Made by a program: the position numbers and the translations under genes. Below are positions 11,753 through 23,340 of a stretch of 64,000 nucleotides of DNA, piece by piece (the stretch's first letter is position 1; the number at the start of each line of letters is the position of its first letter). The DNA lies in the NCBI GenBank assembly GCA_039704465.1, contig JASFAU010000015.1:248001-312000 (forward strand), given 5' to 3'. The notes below the pieces were generated by a model. That model worked only from the letters and a program-made list of their open reading frames with translations, was not told where the DNA came from and made no database searches. Origin of the DNA: Plasmodiophora brassicae (lineage: Eukaryota; Endomyxa; Phytomyxea; Plasmodiophorida; Plasmodiophoridae).

Positions 11753-12355
11753 CTATTTCATGTACTTATACTTTCTCAACGGACGTCGGTTGCCGAGATT
11801 GTCATATCGACCTGCCTGTCGCGCCGTACAGCACATAGCTTGCTTGCGTCGCTCTTCCTGCAGCCGATGGTAGTGACGGATCAGCAGGTCACGGTCCGTC
11901 CCTAGGCGCAACCGCAGCAGCGATTCCATTAGGGCGATCTGCTGTCGTGTTTGGTTGGGGATCTCGCCCAGCTTCGGCACAGACAGCGGGTAGGGCTGTT
12001 GACCCCCGCTTCTACCGGTATTTTTTACCGGTACGTCGTTGAACATCAATCGCCGGACCCTCAGCCCACGGGGCGTCTCCAGGTTGCCATCCTCTGCAGA
12101 CTGTCGTCGGGCTGGTTTAGCGCGTCGCGTTTCTCTCAATGTCCTTTGGGGAGCGACCGCTCGCCTCCCGAACTTGGGCAGATGAGAGCCTGTCTCAACA
12201 TCCCATGCGGAATGGATAGCGTCGTCATCACAGCCGTAATCCGCGTCGATCCCCCGTGCGATCCTCTGGATAAACGTCTCCCTATAGCTGGGCGGCGCCG
12301 GCGCCCCCTGCGCGCCATCAGAAGTGCTCGCCATTGACGATATTTCACGGGTCAT
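11753..12355 (-). CDS. Unrecognised basic protein, about 200 residues
   Basis: A continuous minus-strand frame from ATG at 12355 (second ATG 12334) to a stop at 11753. The product is rich in Arg, with an acidic patch (DADYGCDDD) and a basic helix-like tail around LIRHYHRLQEERRKQ. No known domain, signal peptide or membrane segment is visible. A 39-bp in-frame stretch near 12007-12045 begins GTACCGG and ends CAACAG, so it could be an intron retained in the open frame; splicing it would leave the frame intact. The upstream interval is shared with the divergent zinc-finger gene at 12976. Function is unknown. Confidence 0.55.
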   Translation of the reverse strand: MTREISSMASTSDGAQGAPAPPSYRETFIQRIARGIDADYGCDDDAIHSAWDVETGSHLPKFGRRAVAPQRTLRETRRAKPARRQSAEDGNLETPRGLRVRRLMFNDVPVKNTGRSGGQQPYPLSVPKLGEIPNQTRQQIALMESLLRLRLGTDRDLLIRHYHRLQEERRKQAMCCTARQAGRYDNLGNRRPLRKYKYMK

Positions 12356-12975
12356 GGCACGCGATCTCGTTCACTCTCAGGGCATTCTATTCCTAGCACT
12401 GATCCGGTGGCGGAATCGAAGCCCCAATGCCCGAGCATCAAGCCATAAGTCAGAGCACGCTCGTTCACGCATAGGATACCGGCTGCCCCTCGTCCGTCGA
12501 CTCGGTCTCTTGATACCGTTGCCAACGCTACTGTCGCCGCTGTTACCGTCGCTAATGTCCTGTGCGCGCTGTTGCTGTTCCTGTTGTTACGTCTGTCGCT
12601 GCCCCCGCTGCTGAATCCGTTGTTGCCTCTCGGCAGACCTAGTATTACATTCAAAGAGCCCCTTACCCAGATAGGGAAACCTTCATCCCGTTGCGTCCTC
12701 GTAGGCAATAGCACCCCGCCACGTCGGGCGTCCCGAGCTGCAAAGAGGCCACGGCGCCACTGTTCTCGGGTCGCGCGTCACAGGGTGGGTGCGCCTGGTC
12801 GGTCGGTGGTGGAATTTCGTCTTCCTGTGAGGGAATGGCTGCGGAGTCCGTCGCAAAATGCGTCTGACCGACAAATAATAGCTCACTGCGGTCCGGCGCG
12901 TTCGACGCGAGGCTAGCGCGCTATATCCGCGCGCGGCTCTGCTTTTCGTATACTTCACACGCGGCGCGCATCAGC
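12356..12975. other. Divergent intergenic region, about 620 bp
   Basis: Lies between two divergently transcribed genes (start 12355 minus, start 12976 plus). It holds pyrimidine-rich and CTG/TTG-rich runs (12520-12620) and a GCGCTATATCC stretch about 55 bp before the 12976 start. Overlapping open frames show no motif. A bidirectional promoter is the simplest reading. Confidence 0.45.
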
Positions 12976-14231
12976 ATGGCCTTGCCGGGCCCTGCCGGCA
13001 ACGACCAGGGCCCGCAGGTCGCCGGGCCGTTCCAGTGTGACGTCTGTCTGCGGACCTTCACGAAACTCGGTGGGCTGAAGATTCACGCCCGTATCCACAC
13101 TGGCCTGTACGTTGGACGGTTTGCACCCGCCTGCGCGTCTCCATGTGCTGATGACGCCGCCCAGGATGCTGTCGTGCCCGGAGGCGGGCTGTGGCCAGTC
13201 GTTCACGAAACAAAGCCTTCTGGACGCGCACATGAGGAAGCATACAGGGGAGAAACCATTCCCGTGTACGATCTGTGAGAAGCGGTTCAGCCAGAAGGGC
13301 AATCTCAAGACGCACATGCGCATCCATACGGGCGACAAGCAGTTCGAGTGCACGGTCTGCCGGAAGCACTTCGCAAGGAAATGCACGTTGGAGGTCCACA
13401 TGCAGACGCATACGGGCGAACGACCGTTCGCCTGCAACGTTTGCATGAAAACGTTTCGGCATGGGTCCAACCTGGCTGCCCATATGCGCATCCACACCGG
13501 CGACAGGTAATCGCTGCTGTGTGCTTGCAGCTATGGCGCGAGTCTGAACCCCTGCGTGCCCATAGGCCATTCGAGTGCAATATCTGCCGGAAAGCCTTTG
13601 CGAAGAAGGACACTCGTAAGCCTCCTTCGTGCGTCCTGTGCTGTTTGTAAAGGTACCTGAAACCGTGCAATTGGCAGTTGTCGTGCACATGAGGGTGCAT
13701 ACGGGGGAGCGCCCCTTGCAGTGCCGCATATGCAGCAAGTCGTTCGCCGCCCCATCATCGCTGGCGATGCACCTGCTGTATCACAGCGGGGAACGGGCGT
13801 ACAAATGCACGCAGTGCCCGAAGGCGTTCTCGAACAAGTCGCGACTGGACCGGCATACGAAGACGCATGCGCGCGTACGCCCCGGCAAGTTCAAATGCTC
13901 CGCCTGCGACAGGACGTACATGTGGAAGGTGTCGCTCTCCAAGCATATTCGTCATGCCCACGATGGTCAGGGTGCCGAGATCATCGTCATGGACGATTGT
14001 GATGGAGAAGCGGACGGCGTCGACGAGAAGGACGAGAACGATCAGGCCCTGGCCAACGGCGTTGGCTATGCCGAGGATGAAGATGATAACAAAGACGAGG
14101 AGGAGGACGAGGATGATGATGATGATGATGAAGGCACCAACTTTGCGTCACAAACAAGTGCTTCCGCAACACTTCTATCAGTATTGGAGGCTGCGACGAT
14201 ATCAGGAGACTTCTTTTCAAGGTCGTCGTAG
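12976..14231 (+). CDS. C2H2 zinc-finger protein, nine fingers, acidic tail
   Basis: Probable transcription factor. Four exons (12976-13106, 13165-13506, 13566-13615, 13678-14231) total 1077 bp and stay in phase, giving 358 residues. Nine C2H2 fingers run from FQCDVC through GCGQSF, FPCTIC, FECTVC, FACNVC, FECNIC, LQCRIC, YKCTQC to FKCSAC, with TGE(K/R)P-like linkers between most. After the last finger comes a strongly acidic region with runs of Asp and Glu (about 13985-14130), typical of activation or histone-interaction tails. The third exon is only 50 bp. It is a paralogue of the minus-strand gene at 4748-5559, sharing long identical blocks. The genes lie about 8 kb apart and use different intron positions. 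Confidence 0.92.
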
Positions 14232-14550
14232 CTCACCAAGGGTCCAGGGTCTCTCCTCGCCAATGACCATGTACATGCCTTCGACTGCTGGGAGATTCCC
14301 AGTCGTCTACATATACACACATATATATACACCAGCTAGGTTGTTATCGTTTGCCTTGCTCGACCGACGTTGACAAGCCATATCTGTACGTGCTCAGATA
14401 TTGTAACAGGCGAAAGCGATATGTCACCATCGGTACGGCGCTTGCGACTCCTCATGCGTCCAAAAGGTCACCATGTCCACCTTTGAAGTCCTACCACATG
14501 ATTACAGTACGCTATGGCAACATCGAACGATTGAGTATAGTGGATATTCA
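14232..14550. other. Convergent 3' region with short TA/CA run
   Basis: Separates the stops of a plus- and a minus-strand gene. It has a purine-pyrimidine alternating run (ACATATACACACATATATAT, about 14308-14330). No gene is seen. Confidence 0.5.
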
Positions 14551-16847
14551 TCACGACGTAGCATGATCGGCGCTAGTCGACAAGCGTGGTAACTCAGACA
14601 ACCCTTCGGATTCGTCTGCATCGGGACCGTCATCACCGTGCGACCCATCAGTGCCACCGTCGACGTCGCGATAATCATTGGACTCGTCGAGGCCCGCAAT
14701 GCCATCGTCACCGCTGTCATGGCCGTCGTCGCCGAAACGACAATCCGGTGCAGGAACGTGATCTTCGTCGTCTTCGCCAAGCCGGGACAGCTCCTCAGTG
14801 TCTAAAGCGCCTTCGCTTGGACGTTCGTCGTCTGACTCATTAGCAACGTTGGCGTCTCCCTCGTAGTCGTCCTCATCGTCCTCGTCTTCCTCCTTTAGGT
14901 GCTCAGACGCCATGCGAAGAAGCGGGTGCCCAGGTGGCAGAACAAGAGTCCTGCTGGCCCGCGATGCCGCTAAGTACAGCAGGTTGAGCTCATTGTCGAT
15001 GGCTTCGGCCACGTTCGGGTCGTCGCTTTGCGGCAGCGCATAAGGATCAATGAAGTCGTTGCCCAGCTCGACGACATCGAATTCCATTCCTGGAGAAGAA
15101 CCACATTTCAGGCAGAGGTACGGTAGAAACAGAAGGAACGTACCCTTTGCCTGATGGACAGTGCCTAGTATAAGGTCGGCTCTGGACAGCGAGTAGTGTC
15201 GTAGTCCCTGAATGTCTTTCGCCTTGAGCGAGCGTTGCTTGACGAGTTCGTACGTGTGCGCGATCTGCAACTCGGTCTCCAGCGGCACAGGCAGGACGCG
15301 CGCGCTATCAATGCCGGTGGACGTCCGCTGGACCATGAGCTTACGGAACTGGTAGAACGTCATCCCCTTCAACGTCGGCGTCTGAACCTCCCAGGATTTG
15401 TCCTCGCGGATGAGGCAAACGTCAAGCATGACCTGGAGTTTGTAGGCCGCCTTGCCGCCGATGAAATGAACGCGAATGCCATGCCGTTGCGCGTCCAGCG
15501 CTCGCATGACGATGCTGGCAGTCGTCCGCCCGATAAACACAGGAACGTCCAAGGTGACGTCTTTGTAATCGGTCTTGCACAGGACTTCGCCGTAATGCCC
15601 ATCGGACTCCAGCCTCTCTGTGGGTGGCCGGCTCTTCTTGGCGAGGATCTCATTGCACAGGGTCGCAATCGAGAACGGCACGCGGAAGCTGCAGCTGAAG
15701 TCGAACGTCTTCGTGAAGTTGACCTCGTCCAGGGCGTTCAACGAATCCGGGAAGCCAGCAGCTGACAGGCAAATGTTAGATCCGTCGCCAATCGCGCTAG
15801 TGCACAGGGCCTACTCTTCTGGTTACGATCTCCAACGAAGATGCGAGTGCACTTTTGAAGTGCAACGATGGAAATCGCGGCTGCGCTGGCGTCCTGGGCA
15901 TCGTCCAAGATGACGATGTCATACCCGAGCTGACGAGGAGCGATCTGGAGCGCTTTGACTTGCGCGGACGGGCTGATGTCCACCACACCGCGAATCATGC
16001 GCTCCCACAGACGTTGAGCATTGTCCCGCATCCGACGTCGAAACGGTAGATCATTGATATGCTTCGCTCTCGGTACAGGAAGTTCGTTGACGCCCGTCGC
16101 GATGTCGTCCAGGCAGACGGGATCGGTTCTTGCTGAGTTCATCCAGCGTTCAAGAGCGCTGCCAACAATGATCTGCTCGTCCTGCGACCAATCGGTCGGC
16201 AGCGTCAGCCATGGCCGAACGTCCTTCTGCGAGCAGCACTCGAACGCAATCGCGTTGATCGTTCGGCAGTGAACATTCGGCGGGAACGTCATCTTCGCCT
16301 GGTCGCACGCGCTCTTATTGACCGCCAAATAGAGAATCCGGCTCGTCTGATGTGCCCAGGCAAACTCGCGGATGGCATACGTCTTCCCTGCAACGTCCAT
16401 CAGCAATGCGGAAGGTAGGGAAATGCCAATGGACACACCAGTCCCAGCAAACGCGAACAGCCGGACCAAGTCGGTCCGACTGAAGACGGTCCCGCTGATG
16501 AACTCGCGCTGCTCTTTCGTCACATGCACAAGGCCATCGTCTTCGTGCGGTTCCTCCATCAGGGCGCGATCCTGTTCTGTGGACCCGGCAACCTGTGCTT
16601 CGGAGTCGCCCGATTCGCCTTGGATACCAGCGACTTCGTCGGATACTGCGACCTCGCTTCCCACTGCTTCACTACGCGCATCATCGACGGGCGCCCGCAA
16701 CGAAACCAGCTGTTCAACAGGCGCGCCGATTGCAGGCTGATCACCGGTGTTGGCCGTCGGGGGTGCTACCGACGACGTCGACGTCAACCATCGACGGATG
16801 GCGATGCCGGGAAGACGGCGACCCGCTCCCAGGACGACGCGCAGCAT
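14551..16847 (-). CDS. UvrD/FBH1-like superfamily 1 helicase, likely mitochondrial
   Basis: ATP-dependent 3'-5' DNA translocase of the FBH1 (F-box DNA helicase) branch. Exons 16439-16847, 15815-16387, 15144-15761 and 14551-15089 join in phase to 712 residues. The first intron splits the Walker A motif, which after splicing reads AFAGTGKTYAIREFAW. Walker B is VILDDAQDAS; motif III is VGDRNQ; the UvrD C-terminal half shows FSCSFRVP, LGTVHQAKGMEFD and NLLYLAASRA. No F-box is visible, unlike metazoan FBH1. The start at 16847 gives MLRVVLGAGRRLPGIAIRRW, an Arg-rich, acid-free amphipathic N-terminus typical of a mitochondrial targeting sequence. The last 110 residues are a very acidic tail. Recombination control in mitochondria or nucleus is inference. 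Confidence 0.87.
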
Positions 16848-17354
16848 CAGGGGCACCCCGCAGTTGAGTCCGTTGCGAGTGCAGCTCCGCTGTCCGACGC
16901 TCCACGCTGGCGCTGCAGCTGCGCACTGGGGGAGCTGCAGGCGGCAACCGGCCACGTTCACGCGAACGCGACACCCGACTGGGAACTGCACGTACGCATC
17001 GCAGGTTTGGGGGATCAGCCATGTAAGAAGGGCGAGACTTGTTGAGGAGGCGCGCCACGTGGTTCGACGTGGCGTGCTCGTTCTGCCCACCTTGGCGAAC
17101 GCCCTCATGTGGTTGTCGCAACCTCGCTCCAATCGACCGGTGTGGTTTCGAGCGCCGAAGGACACGCTCTGCACCACGTTGCGATTTACAACTAGAAGTC
17201 AGGTGCGTTAACGCGAGGACGTGTCCAGCACGGTCTATACATTCTACGAGCGTTTCTGCCCTTCCGACCCTGATAAAACTGAATTCGTAACGCGCTAACG
17301 TCGTGGCACACTGTTTCAAATGAGGTTTCATTGTGTTGCCTGGGGTGGATGTCT
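16848..17354. other. Intergenic upstream of the helicase
   Basis: About 500 bp between the helicase start and the stop of a secreted-protein gene, both minus strand. The helicase frame remains open upstream to about 17177, but without an ATG context or conserved motif, so I do not extend it. Confidence 0.45.
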
Positions 17355-17930
17355 TCAAGCAAAGACGGCAAGGGCCAGGGCCAGCGCGATGAGGAGTGCC
17401 CCGGCCGAGTGCAGCATGGTGCCGCCGTTGGTACCTCTTCGGCGTCCGGAGGCGCCCCGTCCCGTGTTCCTGTTCGTGTACGACGACCCGGTGCCCTCGA
17501 CACTGCCATCGCCAACAACGACCTGGGTCGACGGTGCTGGTTCGCTTCGCGGCTGGTCAACAATGACAGGGGCGGGTGGGAACTCGGTGCGGCGCGTGGA
17601 TGATGCGCTCCCATCCGACCCATCGCAGTCGTCGACAGGAACGTCAGCGACCCGACGAGGGCGGAATCGCATTGCCTGCAGAGGCGCCACCGTTCGCAGC
17701 GACTCGCTGCAGTCGTCGATTGAAAACGACGGCTGCGTGAACGTGACTGGTGGATCCGGCTGGGAGAACACAACGGGGGCCACAGGAGGAGCCTGGTAGC
17801 CAGCCACTTGCTGCTGGAACCCGCCGGACGTCGCTTGCGTCATTCGCTGGTCATCACCGTACAGACCGCCTTGAGCGGACGCTGTAGCAGACAACGCGAG
17901 AGAAATCGCGACGACGGCAGCGGCAGACAT
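17355..17930 (-). CDS. Secreted, probably GPI-anchored protein
   Basis: The ATG at 17930 opens a clear signal peptide (MSAAAVVAISLALSATASAQ, cleavage expected after ASA). The body is Gln/Pro/Ser/Thr-rich and low complexity, with two Cys (SIDDCSE and PVDDCDG). The C-terminus ends in a short Gly/Thr stretch followed by a hydrophobic tail (LHSAGALLIALALALAVFA), the classic arrangement for GPI attachment at the Asn-Gly-Gly-Thr region just before it. 191 residues, no introns, unlike its neighbours. No family is recognised. It is probably a cell-surface or cyst-wall protein. It is transcribed divergently from neurochondrin with about 350 bp between the starts. Confidence 0.75.
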   Translation of the reverse strand: MSAAAVVAISLALSATASAQGGLYGDDQRMTQATSGGFQQQVAGYQAPPVAPVVFSQPDPPVTFTQPSFSIDDCSESLRTVAPLQAMRFRPRRVADVPVDDCDGSDGSASSTRRTEFPPAPVIVDQPRSEPAPSTQVVVGDGSVEGTGSSYTNRNTGRGASGRRRGTNGGTMLHSAGALLIALALALAVFA

Positions 17931-18280
17931 GTTCGATTCGGGTTTGAAGTCGGTTTGGCGGTTTTCGGGACGACACGGGCAACGCTGTTCAGGAGTGAAC
18001 GCCAAACCCGCCCAGGTTCCGATTCGCCGCCGAATGGCGTGACGTCATCCGTGTACGTACCGAGAGTGACATCACGAGTTGAATCAGCGACCGGAAAAAA
18101 AGAGATGCAAGCCCATAGCCGGCCACTGCGCTGCCGCCGCTGCGGTGCGCTCCCAAAACGGACACGCAAGTATGTTTTGTGCGTCGGTCGGCGACTGCAC
18201 TGCAGTGTGCAGTCTGCACTGGGGCAGGACTCGCAACTTCAGGAAATTGCCGTGACACGGCGACCGCGTGGGACTGCATC
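17931..18280. promoter_or_regulatory. Divergent intergenic region, GPI protein / neurochondrin
   Basis: A 350-bp interval between start codons on opposite strands; expected to hold both promoters. No TATA-like run stands out. Open frames running through it lack motifs. Confidence 0.4.
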
Positions 18281-19987
18281 ATGTCGGGTGGTGTGGATGC
18301 CGCGGAGCGCCTGCTGCGTTCGTCGGTGGACGAGGAGAAGCTGGCGGGGCTGCTGCTGCTGTCGCGGTCGGGGACGGTGCCCGCGGTCGACGATTTGGAC
18401 AGGTTGGCGTCGGCGCTGGGCGTGACGTTCCTGCGGCGGCTGCTGCGGACGCCGGATGCGGCCCCGCTGGCCGTCTCTGTCCTCGCGGTGTTCTCTGCGA
18501 GCCCGGCCGTGGCGTCCCGGTTCGCGCAGCAGCGAATCTGCCGCGACGTGGAATCGGTGATAGATGTCGTCCCACTTGACGATGTGTTCACGCTGTATTC
18601 CCATTGCATCGCGGCTGGAGACCCTACGCCGCTATTGGATAGCGCCCTACCGCGTCGGCTGTGGAATGATCCGGAACAGTCCGACAAATTCGCGGTTGTT
18701 GTCGGGGAATGGCCTGCATACGTATCTGACCCGGATGCGGTGCTACTACATCCGAACTCTATTGTCAATGACCTCGCGGCTGAGTTCCACGATAGCGCCG
18801 ATAAACGCAAGTTCGATGCGCTCGCTGCTCTGGTTGCTATCATGGGGAACCCCGATGACGATCACCCACTGAATCAGCTTCCTTCATGGGCGACGAATGT
18901 TCGCGATGGTCTTGTTCAGGTAACGCGCGTTCTTTTCCCGTTTGCGGACTCATCAGGTGACATGTTTGGCTCGTAGGTACTCTCGTCTCGTATTGACGAT
19001 GAAAACCGGAGGCTGGCGATTTCTCTGGCACGATTGTGTTTAGTCAAGTTCGGGGCGAAGTGGGCCACGGGCACGAAGCTGCCAGCCGTTATTGTGGCGA
19101 CGGTCTCGATCGAGACGCGCATTCTCCTAGAGGCGCGTCTTGACGCGGCCAAGGACGAGGACGACGAGCGCACACTGTGCACGTGCTTCGACATTACGGC
19201 CCGCGTGATCGGCTTTCTGGTTGAGGACGATGGGTGGTCGGACCTAGACGCCGACACGCTAGGCGTCATGCGCGATCGTTTATGCGACGTTATGCGAGCG
19301 ATCTTCGCGTTCATTGCCCAGTGCGAGTCTCGGGACATTGTCGATGACGTTATCCTGATCAGGTGCATTCGTCCACTTGGTATTTGGCTCTCGGAGGACA
19401 CCGAATCGTTCCGTTCGGAGGTGCTTGTTAACGCTCCGTTCCTGGTCCGGGTGTGCAAGTCGTGTCGAGAGTCAGCCAACCCTCTTCCGGATCTTCTGCG
19501 ACCGTTTGCCCACGTTGCAGCTGACGCTGAAGGGGCCCAACGCTTGATTGAGAATGGCCTTCCGGATGAAGTACTGCGACTACTTGAATCGTCGAGCGCC
19601 TCTGATGAACTCGTTGTCTGGGATTCGCTGTCCGTGTTGATTAACCTGGCCGAGCACGACCAGAACGTACTACGGGGTAATGACAAGGCGATCGATATTC
19701 TACTTGCACGGTTCAAAATTACTCGAGATGACCATGTGCAATTGCTGGCCGTCCTGCTTCGGCTGCTGTCACTCGGGCCCATCCCGAAATCCATCCAGTC
19801 CGATTCGACGTTCTGGCAACGTGTCGTATCCGTACTGTCAATGTCGGCCGCCATTCCCGAAGACGATCAATTGTTATCAATCTGCCTTCGCTACCTGAAA
19901 CCACTAATCTCCACCTGTCCGGCCCTGCAGAAGGTCCAGGTGCCTCCCGCGTTGAGCGACGCGTTTCAGAGCCGGAGGTCGATCTGA
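18281..19987 (+). CDS. NCDN: Neurochondrin-family protein
   Basis: Armadillo-like helical protein; in animals neurochondrin is a cytosolic regulator of signalling and of Rab/dynein-linked trafficking, but its ancestral role is unclear. Two exons (18281-18919 and 18977-19987) flank a 57-bp intron and give 549 residues in phase. The N-terminal block LLRSSVDEEKLAGLLLLSRS and the following LGVTFLRRLL are characteristic of the family. The rest is Leu-rich helical repeats. The ATG at 18281 is preceded by in-frame codons but starts the conserved region, so it is preferred. No signal peptide or transmembrane segment is visible. Confidence 0.82.
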
Positions 19988-20180
19988 AACTGACGTTGCT
20001 CGTGTTTGGCGATTTCGCATCCTCATCGTTCAATCCATGGCTGGCTCAAGCGTAGGTACTGCGTTGTCGGGACGAAGCAGCTTTGACTGCTTCCACAACC
20101 GAGCTAATGTATACCTATGAATATAATATAATGCACTTATATTATTCGCGTGTGTGGATACCAACCAGCATGTGAGCGTG

Positions 20181-23100
20181 TCATCGACTAGGCGTCTTCG
20201 GTTCATCTTCCCGCACGAAGTATGAGCCGTAGACGTGCGTCAGCATTTGGATGTAGAGAGGCTGATCGAGGAACAGAATGTGTGCTGCCCGGCCAATGAC
20301 TTGGTCGAGCGTTTTCCATTTGCCGTTAACGAACGAAATGTCGAATCGCAATAGGCAAACGTGCTGGAGCGGTTCTAGAATATTGCGCGCCATCTCGTTG
20401 CAGAGCGTGCCTGCGGGAGCAGTGAGGGACAACGATGGGCGATTTGCACAGTGCGCCCCTCACCCCATTTATCACTCGCCGATGTAAGTTCCAAGCGCGC
20501 TGAATTATGTGGGACATATTGATCCTGGGGCGACGAAACAAGCACAACGTTGTTGAAGAACTCCAGTCCAGGCTGTTTGCTAAGCTTGTATAGCATTGAC
20601 TGCCGAGCATCACCGGGGTCATCCGTCATGGACATTTGGGACAGGGAAACCGACTTGTACAGTTTCTGGATGAACCACAACCCTGTTGCACAGCGGATCA
20701 GTTTACGGTTTGAAACCCCGAGCACCACTCGAACCCGCATCGAAGACCAGACTCGACCCATGAATGTAACCCAGGTGAGGACACCCAAGAGAAAAGAAGG
20801 TGTAGAAGTGCGCCTGGAGCTCGATCATCTGCGGCTGGGTCAGCGCGGAACGGACAATAAGCCCTCCCAGACTGTGGCAGACAAACGACACACGGCCGAG
20901 TTTTCGTTGAGGTCGCGACCATATATTCACCTACAGCGCACATCCTGATGAGGTACAGCGTCCAAACCCATGGAAACCATTGTTACCTGCAGAAACGCTG
21001 CTATTTCAGCAGCAAGACGTTTACCCATGTTCTCAATCGGACCGTCGGTTCGCTCCTCATTAACGGTCGACGAAAGCATTAACGAGCACGGTGCCTTGAC
21101 AGCAAGCGTATTTCGAAACAGTCGCAGATCGGAACTGCGGCCCTGATACCCGTGCACAAACACAATAACGTCCCGCACTGTCTACAGAGAAGACGTCAGA
21201 TACGATGAACAGAAGCAGCAATGCACCCTTGAACGAACCGCTGGTCGAAGGTCAGGTCCGATTGACGAGACCTTTGCAGGTTCGTTGTGCGGCGTTTCTG
21301 GAAGGAATATCTGCTTGAACACGACGACGTGCTCGCTAGCGGACCTTAGCAACGTTAGGTCCTCAATGGGAGCCTGGGACATAACCGGCAACGAGGACGA
21401 TGCGCGGATTGTGTCAGAAATGCGTGCCCTGGTCCTGAAGCTGTGCCACGACTCAGTCGTTGTCCCAAGCAGTGTCCGACAAAAATACCTGTCTGACGTA
21501 ACGACATCAAATCGAGCATCATAACTCAACGTCTCTCGAAAGATGCATGCTCCCCACCTGTCCAGTGCTGCATCGTGCCACGCCTTCTTCCTACGACACC
21601 AACGCACGTTAGAAGCAGAATACAGGTACCTCGAGACATTTACAGGTGCGGGATCAAAGCATCGGCGATGAAAGGAAGTTTCTCAATGAAAGCGTTCCAC
21701 ACAGGGTAAATCTGCAGACGTGCATCAGCGCACTGCTTGGGATTAACTTCCAACAAGACAGTACCTGTGCCGCGACTTCATTCAGGTCGCGCCTTATGCG
21801 CCAAGCGGCTTTGTCGCAAGATATCGTCTCAGGTTTGTCTGCCTAAACCACAATCAGGCGATGCCGAGAGCGAAAAGGACCCAGACGGACGCGGAAAGTC
21901 GCTTCGTAGGCGGTCAGATCTGGAATGGAGAGCTTCCTTGTTAGACTTTTAGGGGTTGCTTCAAGGACGACACTGGTTTCATTCTTAGCCTACGGAGAGG
22001 AGCATGCGATTATGATACGGTAAGTACTAGCATACGCTGGCCCATACAGATCGCGACAATGACATGCGCGGGTTAGATGGCAGTAAGGTCCTGCCTGCGT
22101 TCGTCAGGTGGACGTTGTATTCGGCAGACCAGTCACAAAGATCGTTATGCGCCGATACAAGGCTGTGCATATAAAATCTATAGACGTCGCTTCCATGGGC
22201 GATGATGTCCTCGAGGTCGTGTTCAACCTGAATCAGCATCATCAGTAACGGGAACAACGCGCTGACATGGTGTACCAGACTTGAGATTGCGATGGTCCTT
22301 CTACACAGGCTGAAATCAGTGGGACGTCCCCAGATGTGTTCAAGGTTTGGCGCATACCGGTGGAAGACAAAGATTGGCTAGAGGTGCTCCGAATAAGCTG
22401 CGGGAACAGCGCGCGGGAAAGCGTTTGAGGCCCAACGGGTACGGTTCGGGTTTCGGCAGGCGTGGCCCCCGGCACAATTCGACTGTAGAGTCGTATTCAG
22501 AATAAACATATTAACGGCGTCCAACGCGCATATTGCCTCTTCGGGTTGAACTGGAAGTTGATCAACAGTGAATGCAGGATGATCTCAACACAGGCGAAGT
22601 GCAGGTCGGACGTCGTCAATGGATAGTAATCACGCAGGCCATCATATCTGCCAGCAAGAGTGTCACTGACGCGCACCCAGACTCGTCAAAGCGAATGCGG
22701 AAACATTTTCGGCAGTCGTAGCATCTTCCGACTGACGACCTCGAAGTGGTCCAGCGACGGCAACTCCATCTCCTCGCTGTACAGGGCCCCGTTCAAATCG
22801 AAACACATCATTTCGACGTCCAGGTAAACGTTTGGCTTCTAGCAATCATTTACGACTGTGATCGACAGGCGTCGCAGAGAGCGCCTGGGTTTACCTGGAC
22901 GACGTCGAGTTCGATCCGGAACAATAGCGTATCGTTCAGTTCGACTCTCTGGTCGCAGTACTGCACGCGAAACATTCGCGTATACGCGGATGTGCCATTA
23001 GAGTCGATCCGTCCATGGGCGCGCCTGACCGCCTGTCACCCCCGACATCTCCTCGACTATCCGAGCTGACGTACCGCGACTGCTCTAACGACAGATTATC

Positions 23101-23340
23101 GTTGATCTTGACAGGCGTGGGTTCCAGTATCCGGAACGGGATGGCCCTGGCGGCGACCGGCAGCGCCAGCGTCAGCACGGCCGTGTTCCTGGTCTTGGCG
23201 TCGGCGAACTGCGCCAGGAGCGGTTCGCCGCCCGCGTCGATCGTGTAGCAGCTGACCCGGAAGCGGTACAGGCCCTGGCGGTACAGGTCGATATTGCGGA
23301 ACGAGGCCAGGTGCACGGCCAGCTCGAAGCAACCCTCCAT
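20181..23340 (-). CDS. FAM135-family protein with DUF676 lipase-like domain
   Basis: Two-part protein typical of FAM135A/B. The N-terminal DUF3657 region starts at ATG 23340 (MEGCFELAVHLASFRNIDLY) and continues YRQGLYRFRV. The C-terminal alpha/beta hydrolase begins VIVFVHGYQGRSSDLRLFRN near 21170. The nucleophile elbow FVCHSLGGLIVRSAL has the GxSxG serine at about 20880. Later blocks are LYKLSKQPGLEFFNNVVLVS, SPQDQYVPHNSARLE and IGRAAHILFLDQP, ending before the stop at 20181. Many introns break the gene; the middle (21200-22900) is poorly conserved and exon limits there are approximate. The family is predicted to hydrolyse or bind lipids, but no substrate is known. Confidence 0.87.
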
